From positions 1 to 32,194 of the forward strand of contig JAAYEL010000092.1 in assembly GCA_012728755.1 (NCBI GenBank): a stretch of DNA of 32,194 nucleotides. Reading direction: 5' to 3'. A program made the position numbers and the translations under genes. The notes beneath the pieces are model-generated. The model made no database searches. It was not told the origin of the DNA and saw only the letters and a program-made list of their open reading frames with translations. The stretch comes from Tissierellia bacterium (GTDB taxonomy: Bacteria > Bacillota > Clostridia > Tissierellales > Peptoniphilaceae). Below, piece after piece: positions 24,378-32,194 of the stretch. Each line of letters opens with the position of its first letter. The stretch's first letter is position 1.

Positions 24378-24406
24378 TTGAAATATGCGTTTTTCTCTGT
24401 TATAAT
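24378..24406 (+). promoter_or_regulatory. Promoter of secG
   Basis: TTGAAA (24378-24383), a 17-bp spacer and TATAAT (24401-24406) form a good sigma-A-type promoter immediately after comEA. It leaves a leader of about 30 nt before the secG start. Confidence 0.75.
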
Positions 24407-24442
24407 AAATTAGATGTTAACTAAAGTAAGAGAGGGACAAAG

Positions 24443-24670
24443 ATGCAAACATTTTTTATAGGTTTACTTGTAGTGGCAAGTATCATAATTATCGTAACTA
24501 CTTTATTGATGGAACCAAAAACAGAAGGTATGGGTTCATTAACTGGTGCTGAATCAAATGTATTTGGTAAGAGCGCATCAAGAAATAAAGAAAGATTACT
24601 ACAAAGAATAATGATCGGTGCTGCAGTAGTATTCATGATATCATCAATTTTAGTTTCAATTTTATCTTAA
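24443..24670 (+). CDS. secG: Preprotein translocase subunit SecG
   Basis: A 75-residue protein with two membrane helices (about 4-23 and 53-74) joined by a Gly-rich loop (EGMGSLTGAESNVFGKSASR), the standard SecG pattern. SecG assists SecYE in protein export. It has its own promoter and terminator, a GAGAGGG ribosome binding site, and is next to rnr and smpB, a common Firmicute order. Confidence 0.93.
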   Translation: MQTFFIGLLVVASIIIIVTTLLMEPKTEGMGSLTGAESNVFGKSASRNKERLLQRIMIGAAVVFMISSILVSILS

Positions 24671-24703
24671 TGGATATAAAAAACTATATGGTGATTAGAG
24701 ATT

Positions 24704-24732
24704 GTCATAGAGTTTTCTATGACTTTTTTTTT
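24704..24732 (+). terminator. Terminator between secG and rnr
   Basis: GTCATAGA (24704-24711) pairs with TCTATGAC (24716-24723) around GTTT, followed by nine T residues (24724-24732). The rnr ribosome binding site AGGAG begins at the next base. No promoter fits between this terminator and rnr. Confidence 0.88.
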
Positions 24733-24742
24733 AGGAGAAAAC

Positions 24743-26668
24743 ATGAAAAAAATAATTTTAAAAGGAAAAATAAAAATAAATAAAAATGGATTTGGCTTTT
24801 TTACGCCAGAAAATGAAGAGTTTGATGATGTTTTTATTCCAAAAAATGGCATTAAGAAAGCACTAAATAACGATATAGTTATGGTTAGAGTCGTTAAGGA
24901 AAAGGATTCAGAGTTTAAGGCTGAAGGTGTTGTTATAGATGTAGTTGAACGTAGCAATAGCGTTATGGTTGGACGATTTGAGAAAGTTAAAAACTTTGGA
25001 TTTGTCATTTTGGATGGTAACTACAATTATGATGTATTTGTAGCTACTGAGAATGTGAATGGAGCTAAAGACGGTGATAAGGTAGTAGTTGAGCTTATTG
25101 ATTTTACAAAAAAAGACAAAAATCCTACTGGGAAGATAACAGAGATACTTGGAAAAGTAGATGATGTTGGTATAGAGGTATTAGCAATTGCTAAAAAATT
25201 CGAGTTACCTACTGAATTCTCTAAAGATACACTTGATTATGCTAGATCTTTACCTAATAGTTTAAGTAAGGATGACTATGATGGAAGAACAGATTTTAGA
25301 GATTTGTTTACCGTGACAATTGATGGGGCTGATGCTAAAGATTTTGATGATGCTATTTCTATCGAGAAAGAAGGCGAAAACTACGCTTTATATGTTCATA
25401 TAGCAGATGTTGCTCATTATGTACGCGAAAAAACTGATATAAATAATGATGCGTATGAAAGAGGAAATTCTGTTTATTTACTAGATAGAGTTATCCCGAT
25501 GTTACCAGAAGAATTATCTAATAATTTATGTTCATTAAATCCGCATGTGGATAGATTAGTTCTAACTGTAAAGATGGTGATAGATAAAAAAGGAAAAGTT
25601 CTAGAGTATGAATTTTTTGAAGCGGTTATTAATTCTGACCATAGACTGATTTATGATGATGTATCTGACTATCTTGAAGGAAAAGAGCATATACTTAAAG
25701 ATGATAAACTTCTAAACAAATTAGACATGTTTAATGAGCTACATGTTATATTGATGGATAGCAGGGAAGCTAAGGGAGATATTGATTTTAACTTTAAGGA
25801 AACAAAAATTGTGCTTGACCAATCAGGTCACCCTATTGAGATTGGTATAGCTGAGAGAAGAGTCTCAAATATGATAATAGAGAGCTTTATGGTTATCACA
25901 AATGAGGTGGTAGGTTCTCATTTTGCAAACCTAGACGTATCATTTGTTTATAGAGCTCATGAAAAACCAACAGAAGAAAAAGAAGCTGAATTTAGAAAAA
26001 TGGTAGCAAAGTTTGGATTTGTGATTAGAGGTAGAGAACTTTATCCAAAGGATTACCAAAATATTCTTAAGGAAGTTGAGGGTGAGAAAATAGAGATGAT
26101 GATTAATAACTTGATGTTAAGATCATTATCAAAAGCTGATTATAGAAGAGAACCAAGTATTCACTTTGGGTTGGCTACTGAAAATTACTCGCATTTTACC
26201 GCACCTATTAGAAGATATTCGGATTTGATTGTTCATAGGATTCTTAAAAATAGTTTACATGGTATATTTAAGAAAGAAACAAAGAACTATCACAATAAAT
26301 TGGATGAGATATGTGAGCATATTTCAATAACAGAAAGACAAGCAGAAAGCGCTGAACGTGAGGTAGAGGATCTTAAGAAATGCGAATATATGCTTGATAA
26401 GGTAGGAAATGAGTATCATGGTGTTATTTCTTCTTTGACTAATTTTGGATTTTTTGTAGAATTAGATAATACAGTTGATGGTTTAATTCATTTTAGAGAA
26501 CTTGATGGTGACTATTATGAGTTTGATGAAGAACAGTATGCCATCATTGGTGAAAATACTGGAAAAAGATATGAATTAGGACAAGACGTAAGAATCATCG
26601 TTGAGAAAGTAAATGTTGAATTAAGAGAAATAGATTTTGGGTTGGTAGAGGATGATAGAAAAGGATAA
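24743..26668 (+). CDS. rnr: Ribonuclease R
   Basis: A 641-residue 3'-to-5' exoribonuclease, compact compared with the 700-800 of many RNase R proteins because it lacks the N-terminal helix-turn-helix extension and a long basic tail. It has OB/cold-shock domains (about 1-135), an RNB domain with D194, D197, D200, D202 and D203 in the [13 protein letters not shown] catalytic motif, and a C-terminal S1 domain (about 555-635). It degrades structured RNA and tmRNA-tagged messages. ATG 24743 is preferred over 24719, because AGGAG (24733-24737) lies inside the longer frame. It overlaps smpB by 17 bp. Confidence 0.95.
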   Translation: MKKIILKGKIKINKNGFGFFTPENEEFDDVFIPKNGIKKALNNDIVMVRVVKEKDSEFKAEGVVIDVVERSNSVMVGRFEKVKNFGFVILDGNYNYDVFVATENVNGAKDGDKVVVELIDFTKKDKNPTGKITEILGKVDDVGIEVLAIAKKFELPTEFSKDTLDYARSLPNSLSKDDYDGRTDFRDLFTVTIDGADAKDFDDAISIEKEGENYALYVHIADVAHYVREKTDINNDAYERGNSVYLLDRVIPMLPEELSNNLCSLNPHVDRLVLTVKMVIDKKGKVLEYEFFEAVINSDHRLIYDDVSDYLEGKEHILKDDKLLNKLDMFNELHVILMDSREAKGDIDFNFKETKIVLDQSGHPIEIGIAERRVSNMIIESFMVITNEVVGSHFANLDVSFVYRAHEKPTEEKEAEFRKMVAKFGFVIRGRELYPKDYQNILKEVEGEKIEMMINNLMLRSLSKADYRREPSIHFGLATENYSHFTAPIRRYSDLIVHRILKNSLHGIFKKETKNYHNKLDEICEHISITERQAESAEREVEDLKKCEYMLDKVGNEYHGVISSLTNFGFFVELDNTVDGLIHFRELDGDYYEFDEEQYAIIGENTGKRYELGQDVRIIVEKVNVELREIDFGLVEDDRKG

Positions 26669-27107
26669 ATTGATAGCCAAAAATAAAAAGGCTAGACATG
26701 AGTATACAATTGAAGAAACTTTTGAAGCTGGTATAGTGCTTACCGGTACAGAAGTTAAAAGTATTAGGCTTGGAAAAGTTTCTATAAATGAAGCATTTTG
26801 TTTTCTTGATAAAGGTGAAGTATATGTTAACAATATGCATGTGACACCTTATGAGTTCGGAAATAGATTTAATACTGATCCAATAAGAAAGAGAAAATTA
26901 CTTTTGAATCGACGTGAGATAAATAAAATCGTTGGAAAGATTAATGAAAAAGGATATACATTAGTACCACTTAGTATTAATCTTCGAAAAGGTCTTGTAA
27001 AGGTAGATATAGCTCTTGCAAAAGGTAAGAAAATTTACGATAAAAGACAAGATATAGCTAAGAAAGATGCTGATAGAAGAATTGAACAAGCATTAAGAAG
27101 GTATTAG
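26652..27107 (+). CDS. smpB: SsrA-binding protein SmpB
   Basis: A 151-residue SmpB, which binds tmRNA and brings it to stalled ribosomes. Typical motifs are [39 protein letters not shown] and the basic C-terminal tail [15 protein letters not shown] that reads the empty decoding channel. It starts inside the end of rnr with a GTAGAGG ribosome binding site, so the two are coupled. The tmRNA gene itself is not directly downstream. Confidence 0.96.
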   Translation: MIEKDKLIAKNKKARHEYTIEETFEAGIVLTGTEVKSIRLGKVSINEAFCFLDKGEVYVNNMHVTPYEFGNRFNTDPIRKRKLLLNRREINKIVGKINEKGYTLVPLSINLRKGLVKVDIALAKGKKIYDKRQDIAKKDADRRIEQALRRY

Positions 27108-27110
27108 ATA

Positions 27111-27470
27111 ATGAAAGCTTTAGGAAATATATTATGGTTTTTATTTGGTGGTTTATGGGCTTATTTAGCATGGTGCCTTATTGGTATCTTATGGAGTATC
27201 ACAATCATTGGCATTCCTATAGGAAAACAATGCTTTAAGATAGCGAGCCTTTCTTTATTCCCATTTGGAAAAAGAATCGAAACTAACCATAACAACCTAT
27301 CATTAATAGTAAATATATTATGGATTATCTTTGGTGGTATCGAACTAGCGATAACTCATCTAATAATTGGTGTAGTGCTTGTGCTTACCATCATAGGAGC
27401 ACCTTTTGGTAGACAACACTTTAAGTTGGCAAGATTATCATTAGCTCCATTTGGAGTAGAAATTCATTAA
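27111..27470 (+). CDS. YccF domain membrane protein
   Basis: A 119-residue protein made of two similar halves. Each half has NILWFLFGGLW- or NILWIIFGGIE-type helices followed by TIIGIPIGKQCFKIASLSLFPFG or TIIGAPFGRQHFKLARLSLAPFG. This is the YccF (DUF307) family of inner membrane proteins, whose function is not known. It is 3 bp after smpB and is likely co-transcribed with rnr and smpB. It is the last + strand gene before the convergent terminators. Confidence 0.88.
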   Translation: MKALGNILWFLFGGLWAYLAWCLIGILWSITIIGIPIGKQCFKIASLSLFPFGKRIETNHNNLSLIVNILWIIFGGIELAITHLIIGVVLVLTIIGAPFGRQHFKLARLSLAPFGVEIH

Positions 27471-27482
27471 TAAATTAGAAAC

Positions 27483-27512
27483 ATCTGTTAGGGTAATCTA
27501 GCAGATTTTTTT
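27483..27512 (+). terminator. Terminator after the YccF gene
   Basis: ATCTGTTAG (27483-27491) pairs with CTAGCAGAT (27498-27506), with one G-U pair, and is followed by a T run to 27512. It lies 12 bp after the YccF stop. Confidence 0.75.
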
Positions 27513-27544
27513 GTGAAATGCTTAGGAGCGAGCTATCTAAATAT

Positions 27545-27574
27545 AAAAACAGCGACCTAAATCGCTGTTTTTTT
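27545..27574. terminator. Bidirectional terminator between YccF and hutI
   Basis: AAAAACAGCGA (27545-27555) and TCGCTGTTTTT (27562-27572) form a perfect 11-bp stem with loop CCTAAA, with A run on one side and T run on the other. It can stop + strand transcripts from YccF and minus-strand transcripts from hutI. Confidence 0.85.
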
Positions 27575-27589
27575 GTGAGCATTTCTTAT

Positions 27590-28831
27590 TTAAACCATTT
27601 TACCGTTTTTCATAACTCCACAGACATTATTTACTCCAAAGTTATAGAAGATATAGTCTATGTTTGGCACATCGAAAATGGTTAAGTCGGCTTGTTTTCC
27701 AACTTTTATGCTGCCTATCGAATCTTGAAGTCCTACGCTATATGATGCATTAATAGTTACTGCATTTAGGACCTGTATAGGTGTTAGTTTCATTTTATAG
27801 ACTGCCAAAAACATTGCCATTTGTAGATTTTCACTAGGACAACTACCTGGATTAAAGTCTGAACAAATAGTAATGATATTATCATATTTAAGAAAATCTT
27901 TTGCTCTAGCATATGTGTCTTTCATAAGGCTAAATGTAGTGGCTGGTAGTAGATTTGCAATTATTCCTTTTTTAGACATCTTATACATATCTTCATCGGT
28001 TGTGGCCATTAGATGTTCACAAGATATGGCATCAGCTTCAATTGCTGCATCAATACCTCCTAATGATTTAACCTCATCAGCATGAACACGCGCTTTTAGT
28101 CCATATTGATTACCTGCTAAAAGGATTTGTAGAGATTCTTCTTTAGTAAATACTCCACTTTCTAGGAAGACGTCTTGATATCTTGCAAGTTTGTTATCAG
28201 CTACAAAAGGAAGCATCTCGTTGATTATTAAGTCTATATATTCTTTTCTATTTTCTTTAAATTCAGGCGGGATGGCATGTGCTGCCATAAATGTAGGTAC
28301 CACAGTGATCGGATGATTATGGTCTAGCTTTTTCATAACTTCAAGTTGCTTTATCTCAGTATCAAAATCTAATCCATATCCACTTTTACCTTCAACAGTT
28401 GTCACGCCATAACTTAACATATGATCAAGTATTTTACTTGATTTATCATATAAATCGTTAAATGAGATATTTCTTGTAGTATTAACAGTATTTAGTATAC
28501 CACCACCCATTTGTAAAATCTCTAGATATTCAACTCCATTTAATTTAAGAGCAAATTCATGTTCTCTAGATCCACCAAAAACAAAATGTGTATGTGCATC
28601 TATTAGTCCTGGTGTCACTACTTTTTTATTTATATCTATAAGTTTGGTATTATCATCTATATATTTTTCATAACTTTTTGTGCCAAACTCTAGTATCTTA
28701 CCATCTTTTATAGCGATATACGAATTTTCTAGAATGGTAGCTTCTTTAAGTTTCTCACCTCTAAGTGGTTTGTTTTCATCTAAAGGACAAAAGAGTTGTC
28801 CAATATTAAATAGTATGATATCTGCTTTCAT
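27590..28831 (-). CDS. hutI: Imidazolonepropionase
   Basis: A 413-residue amidohydrolase that opens the ring of imidazolone propionate to give formiminoglutamate, the third step of histidine breakdown. Metal ligands H80 and H82 lie in DAHTHFVFGG (79-87 region). KSGYGL (149-154), ARVHADE, ISCEHLM and CSDFNPG follow as the remaining conserved segments. Length is normal. The minus-strand start has AAGGAG (28836-28841). It lies directly after a terminator that follows the upstream oxidoreductase gene, so its expression may depend on readthrough. HutG or formiminotransferase genes are not in the window. Confidence 0.96.
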   Translation of the reverse strand: MKADIILFNIGQLFCPLDENKPLRGEKLKEATILENSYIAIKDGKILEFGTKSYEKYIDDNTKLIDINKKVVTPGLIDAHTHFVFGGSREHEFALKLNGVEYLEILQMGGGILNTVNTTRNISFNDLYDKSSKILDHMLSYGVTTVEGKSGYGLDFDTEIKQLEVMKKLDHNHPITVVPTFMAAHAIPPEFKENRKEYIDLIINEMLPFVADNKLARYQDVFLESGVFTKEESLQILLAGNQYGLKARVHADEVKSLGGIDAAIEADAISCEHLMATTDEDMYKMSKKGIIANLLPATTFSLMKDTYARAKDFLKYDNIITICSDFNPGSCPSENLQMAMFLAVYKMKLTPIQVLNAVTINASYSVGLQDSIGSIKVGKQADLTIFDVPNIDYIFYNFGVNNVCGVMKNGKMV

Positions 28832-28841
28832 ATAACTCCTT

Positions 28842-28868
28842 AAAAAAAATAGGGGCTACAAGAGCCCC
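28842..28868 (-). terminator. Terminator between the oxidoreductase gene and hutI
   Basis: GGGGCT (28852-28857) and AGCCCC (28863-28868) form a 6-bp GC-rich stem. On the minus strand the hairpin is followed by TA and eight T residues (28849 to 28842), and the hutI ribosome binding site begins at the next base, 28841. Confidence 0.78.
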
Positions 28869-28876
28869 TTTTAGTA

Positions 28877-29569
28877 TTAGTATCCCATAAAGTTGTCAAT
28901 TTTGATGTTGTCTTCTGAAACTCCTAAGCCTTTTAATTTAGCTTCGAACATGTTATTCATACCTGGAGAACCAGCTATTAAATACTCTGCTTCATTTTTA
29001 TTATCTTCAACATATTTGTCAACTTTTGATGTAAATTCGTCTCTATTAGAAATCAAATGTAAATCAAGATTTGGCATAGCTTCTTTCATATCATTAAATA
29101 ATTCTGTATATGCAAATTCGCCTCTATCATCAGAATAGAAAACAGTAACAGTATGATTAATATCATTTGTGAATTGCATATGTCTAAGGATAGATCTGAT
29201 AGGAGTAATTCCTATACCACCAGCTATTACTAATGACTTATCGTATTCTTTATGAATAGCAAAAGTTCCTTTTGGTTGAGCAACTAACATGCCATCTCCA
29301 ACTTTAGCTTTCTTTAATAGAATATCTTTAAAGCTTGTATGAAATTCAGCAATTCTTGTAGTAAACATTAAGAAGCCATCTTCAGGAGCTGAAGCTACAG
29401 AGAAGATTCTTATAGGTCTATCTCCTTCTTCTACTTGATGATCTTTGAATTTCCAAAAAGTGTGTTGTCCTGCTGTCCATGTCATACCTTCAGGTATTTC
29501 CATCTTAAAGCTGTAAGTATCACTTGTTTCTTTTACGATATCGATTATCTTTGTTTCAAAAAATTCCAT
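28877..29569 (-). CDS. FAD/NAD(P)-binding oxidoreductase (ferredoxin-NADP reductase-like)
   Basis: A 230-residue flavin reductase of the ferredoxin-NADP reductase fold. The FAD site is RPIRIFSVAS (51-60). The nucleotide-binding segment is IAGGIGITPIRSIL (115-128), and AGSPGM (199-204) and the C-terminal DNFMGY follow. There is no 2Fe-2S domain, so its electron partner is a separate protein. No substrate can be given. It lies between hutI and hutU and is divergent from hutU, but no known step of histidine breakdown needs such an enzyme. The ATG at 29569 is chosen because the ribosome binding site GGAGGG lies inside the longer frame from 29587. Confidence 0.85.
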   Translation of the reverse strand: MEFFETKIIDIVKETSDTYSFKMEIPEGMTWTAGQHTFWKFKDHQVEEGDRPIRIFSVASAPEDGFLMFTTRIAEFHTSFKDILLKKAKVGDGMLVAQPKGTFAIHKEYDKSLVIAGGIGITPIRSILRHMQFTNDINHTVTVFYSDDRGEFAYTELFNDMKEAMPNLDLHLISNRDEFTSKVDKYVEDNKNEAEYLIAGSPGMNNMFEAKLKGLGVSEDNIKIDNFMGY

Positions 29570-29613
29570 AAATATCCCTCCATTCATTTATATGAAACCC
29601 ATTTCACAACCTT

Positions 29614-29642
29614 ATTATAATACTATTTTGGATAAGTTACAA
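29614..29642 (-). promoter_or_regulatory. Promoter of the oxidoreductase-hutI operon
   Basis: On the minus strand TTGTAA (29642-29637), a 17-bp spacer and a perfect TATAAT (29619-29614) form a sigma-A-type promoter, 44 bp before the oxidoreductase start. Confidence 0.65.
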
Positions 29643-29680
29643 TTAATAATTGATATCTTGCTAAGTTTGGGACCCTATTA

Positions 29681-29689
29681 TGATATAAT
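29681..29689 (+). promoter_or_regulatory. Extended -10 promoter of hutU-hutH
   Basis: TGATATAAT is an extended -10 element (TGnTATAAT) 31 bp before the hutU start. There is no good -35: TTGCTA (29658-29663) is 20 bp away. The odd palindrome GGGACCC (29669-29675) lies in the spacer region and could be an operator, as could the TGATAT repeats at 29651 and 29681. A regulated promoter would suit a histidine-utilisation operon. Confidence 0.55.
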
Positions 29690-29720
29690 TTACATATGAT
29701 AGTAAATATGGGGGTGACAT

Positions 29721-31736
29721 ATGACTAAACAATATGTATTAGATTTTGAAAATGGGTTACCAGAAAAACCTAAATTTGAAGAAAATATAAGAAGAGCACC
29801 AAGACGTGGGTTTAAGCTAAGTAAGGCACAAGCTAGCCTTGCTCTTAAAAATGCTTTAAGATATATAGACCCAAAGTATCACGACCAATTGATGCCTGAG
29901 TTTTGGCAAGAGTTAAAGGATTATGGGAGAATCTATGGATATAGATTTAGACCAGAAGGTAGGATATATGGTAAACCGATAGATGAGTATAAAGGTAAAT
30001 TTTTAGAAGCAAAAGCATTTCAAGTAATGATTGATAACAATCTGGATTTTGAAGTGGCTCTTTATCCATATGAGCTTGTCACTTACGGTGAAACGGGTTC
30101 AGTTTTTCAAAACTGGATGCAGTATTTACTAATTAAAAAGTATTTAGAAAATTTAGAAGAAGATCAAACCTTAGTCATTCAATCTGGGCATCCTATTGGA
30201 GTATTTAAGTCAAGAAGAAATTCTCCAAAGGTAATAATTACTAATGCATTGATGATAGGTATGTTTGACAATATAGAAGATTGGGAACTTGCTGAAGAGC
30301 TAGGCGTAGCTAATTATGGTCAAATGACTGCAGGTGGATGGATGTATATTGGTCCTCAAGGCATAGTTCATGGGACATATAACACAATTCTTAATGCTGG
30401 ACGTTTGAAGTTAGGAATAGGAGATGATGGAAATCTAAGTGGAAAGCTATTTGTGTCATCTGGCTTAGGTGGTATGAGTGGAGCTCAAGGTAAAGCAGGA
30501 AATATTGCTGGTGCAGTTTCTGTTATAGCTGAAGTTGATAAATCTAGAGTTCTTCAAAGACATGAACAAGGTTGGATAGACAAGTATAGTGATAATTTAG
30601 ATGAGATTAAAGAACTTGTATTAAAATCCTTAGAAAATAAAGAAGCTATAGCTATTGGATATCACGGTAATGTCGTAGATTTACTAGAATATTTTTATGT
30701 AAATGAAATCCACATAGACTTATTATCAGATCAGACATCATGCCATAATGTATATAATGGTGGTTATTGTCCGCATACTATTGATTTTGAAAAAAGAACA
30801 CGCCTGCTTGATGAAGATAAGGAAGAGTTTAAAAAGCTTGTCAATTCGACATTGGTAAAGCATTTTACCATTATTAAGAGATTAGTTGATAGAGGAACTT
30901 ATTTCTTTGATTATGGTAACTCTTTTATGAAGGCAATATTTGATGCTGGAGTTCTTGAGATATCCAAAAACGGCATTGATGAAAAGGATGGGTTTATCTG
31001 GCCATCTTATGTAGAAGATATTATGGGACCTCTTCTATTTGATTATGGTTATGGTCCATTTAGATGGGTTTGTTTAAGTGGTAAACAAGAAGATTTAGAT
31101 TTGACTGATAAGGCAAGTATGGATCAAATTGACCCAAATAGAAGATATCAAGACCGAGATAATTATCAATGGATAAAAGATGCAAAAAAGAATAATTTAG
31201 TTGTTGGCACAAAGGCAAGGATCCTTTATCAAGATGCTATTGGTAGAGTTAAGATAGCACTTAAATTTAACGAGATGGTTAGAAACAAAGAAGTTGGACC
31301 GATAATGATTGGTAGAGATCATCATGATGTATCAGGTACAGACTCTCCTTTTAGAGAGACATCAAATATCAAAGATGGATCTAATATGATGGCTGATATG
31401 GCAGTCCAATCTTTTGCGGGTAATGCTGCAAGAGGAATGAGCTTAATAGCGCTTCACAACGGTGGTGGAGTAGGAATAGGTAAATCTATAAACGGTGGAT
31501 TTGGGCTTGTTCTTGATGGAAGTGAGAGAGTCGATGAGATTATTAAGCTTTCATTAACATGGGATGTCATGGGGGGAGTAGCTAGAAGAGCTTGGGCTAC
31601 AAATAAAAACTCAATAGAGGTAGCAAAAGAGTTTAACTCAAAAGGTAGAGATCATATTACTATCCCATTTTTATCAGATGATAATTTACTAAATGAGTTT
31701 ATTGAAAAAGAGTATGATGAGGATTTACATGAATAA
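29721..31736 (+). CDS. hutU: Urocanate hydratase
   Basis: A 671-residue NAD-dependent lyase that adds water to urocanate to give imidazolone propionate, the second step of histidine breakdown. Its length is about 115 residues above the common 555-residue form. It fits the longer form known in some anaerobes. Conserved segments are YGETGSVFQNWMQY, LVIQSGHPIGVF, NYGQMTAGGWMYIGPQGIVHGT, the NAD-fold GGMSGAQGKAGN, SDQTSCHNVYNGGY and SPFRETSNIKDGSNMMADM. The start is preceded by GGGGGTG. It is divergent from the oxidoreductase gene and overlaps hutH by 8 bp. Confidence 0.95.
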   Translation: MTKQYVLDFENGLPEKPKFEENIRRAPRRGFKLSKAQASLALKNALRYIDPKYHDQLMPEFWQELKDYGRIYGYRFRPEGRIYGKPIDEYKGKFLEAKAFQVMIDNNLDFEVALYPYELVTYGETGSVFQNWMQYLLIKKYLENLEEDQTLVIQSGHPIGVFKSRRNSPKVIITNALMIGMFDNIEDWELAEELGVANYGQMTAGGWMYIGPQGIVHGTYNTILNAGRLKLGIGDDGNLSGKLFVSSGLGGMSGAQGKAGNIAGAVSVIAEVDKSRVLQRHEQGWIDKYSDNLDEIKELVLKSLENKEAIAIGYHGNVVDLLEYFYVNEIHIDLLSDQTSCHNVYNGGYCPHTIDFEKRTRLLDEDKEEFKKLVNSTLVKHFTIIKRLVDRGTYFFDYGNSFMKAIFDAGVLEISKNGIDEKDGFIWPSYVEDIMGPLLFDYGYGPFRWVCLSGKQEDLDLTDKASMDQIDPNRRYQDRDNYQWIKDAKKNNLVVGTKARILYQDAIGRVKIALKFNEMVRNKEVGPIMIGRDHHDVSGTDSPFRETSNIKDGSNMMADMAVQSFAGNAARGMSLIALHNGGGVGIGKSINGGFGLVLDGSERVDEIIKLSLTWDVMGGVARRAWATNKNSIEVAKEFNSKGRDHITIPFLSDDNLLNEFIEKEYDEDLHE

Positions 31737-32194
31737 AATAATTATAGATGGAAATAGCCTTACCCTTGAAGATATCATTAATGTCTCTAGGAACTATTTT
31801 GAAGTAGAGATTGATGAAGCTTCATATGAAAAAATAGAATATTCAAGAAATATTATTGAAGATATCATACATCATGAAAAAGTTGTATATGGCGTAAATA
31901 CAGGATTTGGTTCATTGGCAAATGTATCTGTGTCAAAAGAAGATACAAAACAGCTTCAAGAAAATTTGATAAGGTCACATGCTGCTGGATTTGGTAATCC
32001 TTTAGATACTGATGTGGTAAGAGCTACTATGTTGATTAGAGTTAATTCTTTGATCAAGGGATACTCAGGTATCAGAAGAATAGTTGTTGATACGATAGTA
32101 GATATGTTAAATAAAAGGGTGCATCCAATAATTCCAGAAAAAGGGTCATTAGGTGCTTCTGGGGATTTAGCACCACTATCACATATGGTACTGC
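31729..32194 (+). CDS. hutH: Histidine ammonia-lyase (partial, cut by window end)
   Basis: The first 155 residues of HutH, which removes ammonia from histidine to give urocanate. The segment VVYGVNTGFGSL includes the conserved tyrosine Y54. ASG at 143-145 is the triad that cyclises into the MIO cofactor, so the catalytic group is intact. The ATG at 31729 lies inside the end of hutU in another frame and has GATGAGGA just upstream. The rest of the gene lies beyond 32194. Confidence 0.95.
   Translation, partial: MNKIIIDGNSLTLEDIINVSRNYFEVEIDEASYEKIEYSRNIIEDIIHHEKVVYGVNTGFGSLANVSVSKEDTKQLQENLIRSHAAGFGNPLDTDVVRATMLIRVNSLIKGYSGIRRIVVDTIVDMLNKRVHPIIPEKGSLGASGDLAPLSHMVL

Noticed and set aside
27108-27600. 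tmRNA (ssrA) gene next to smpB
   Set aside because: YccF begins 3 bp after smpB and the remaining gap holds only two terminators; no tRNA-like ends were seen.

Overview
The window looks like a chromosomal segment of a low-GC, AT-rich anaerobic Firmicute, most likely from the Peptoniphilaceae/Tissierellia group of Gram-positive anaerobic cocci and relatives. This is inferred from the codon bias towards A/T, a complete V/A-type ATPase operon, a clostridial-type order radC-mreBCD-pbp2-(min slot)-rng-rplU-prp-rpmA-obg-yhbY-nadD-yqeK-rsfS, an L27 with the Firmicute cleavable N-terminus, histidine-degradation genes, and no sporulation gene beside mreBCD. The genus cannot be fixed without a database search.

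Layout. Positions 1-976 hold no convincing gene. They carry two families of tandem palindromes (about 54-bp and 55-bp periods), two stacked terminators and a sigma-A-type promoter. Positions 977-9360 are a nine-subunit V/A-type ATPase operon (G/H-like, C, I, K, F, E, A, B, D). Its subunit I gene is split by a one-base frameshift near 3120-3154. The operon ends in a strong hairpin terminator. A stand-alone PTS EIIC-like membrane protein (9454-10458) follows. From 10514 to 19526 runs a tightly packed + strand cluster: a NusG-II-domain protein, a Gx/HepS-I-type membrane protein, RadC, MreB, MreC, MreD, an 1144-residue PBP2, a degenerate MinD-like protein and a short RNase E/G. A consensus promoter at 19530 opens rplU-prp-rpmA, then obgE, yhbY, nadD, a YqeK-RsfS fusion and comEA. 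A further promoter drives secG, followed by rnr, smpB and a YccF protein. Convergent terminators at 27483-27574 separate this from the histidine-utilisation region: hutI and a flavin/NAD(P) oxidoreductase on the minus strand, and divergent hutU-hutH on the plus strand. hutH runs off the window.

How the genes work together. The ATPase couples an ion gradient to ATP. MreBCD with PBP2 is the elongation-type wall machinery. Where clostridia usually have minCDE, this genome has one MinD-like protein that has lost its ATPase motifs but keeps a MinD-like C-terminal membrane helix. Prp trims the N-terminus of its neighbour L27. Obg, YhbY, RsfS and L21/L27 form a ribosome-assembly block. RNase R and SmpB are the usual ribosome-rescue and RNA-decay pair. 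HutH, HutU and HutI are consecutive steps of histidine breakdown.

The most notable observations are the P-loop-less MinD relative, the YqeK-RsfS fusion, the oversized PBP2 with a His-rich tail and candidate metal-binding Cys/His, the short RNase E/G without its Zn-link, the palindromic tandem repeats at the left end, and three gene junctions where an intrinsic terminator's U-tract lies directly against the next gene's ribosome binding site. I found no CRISPR array, insertion sequence, tRNA or rRNA gene.
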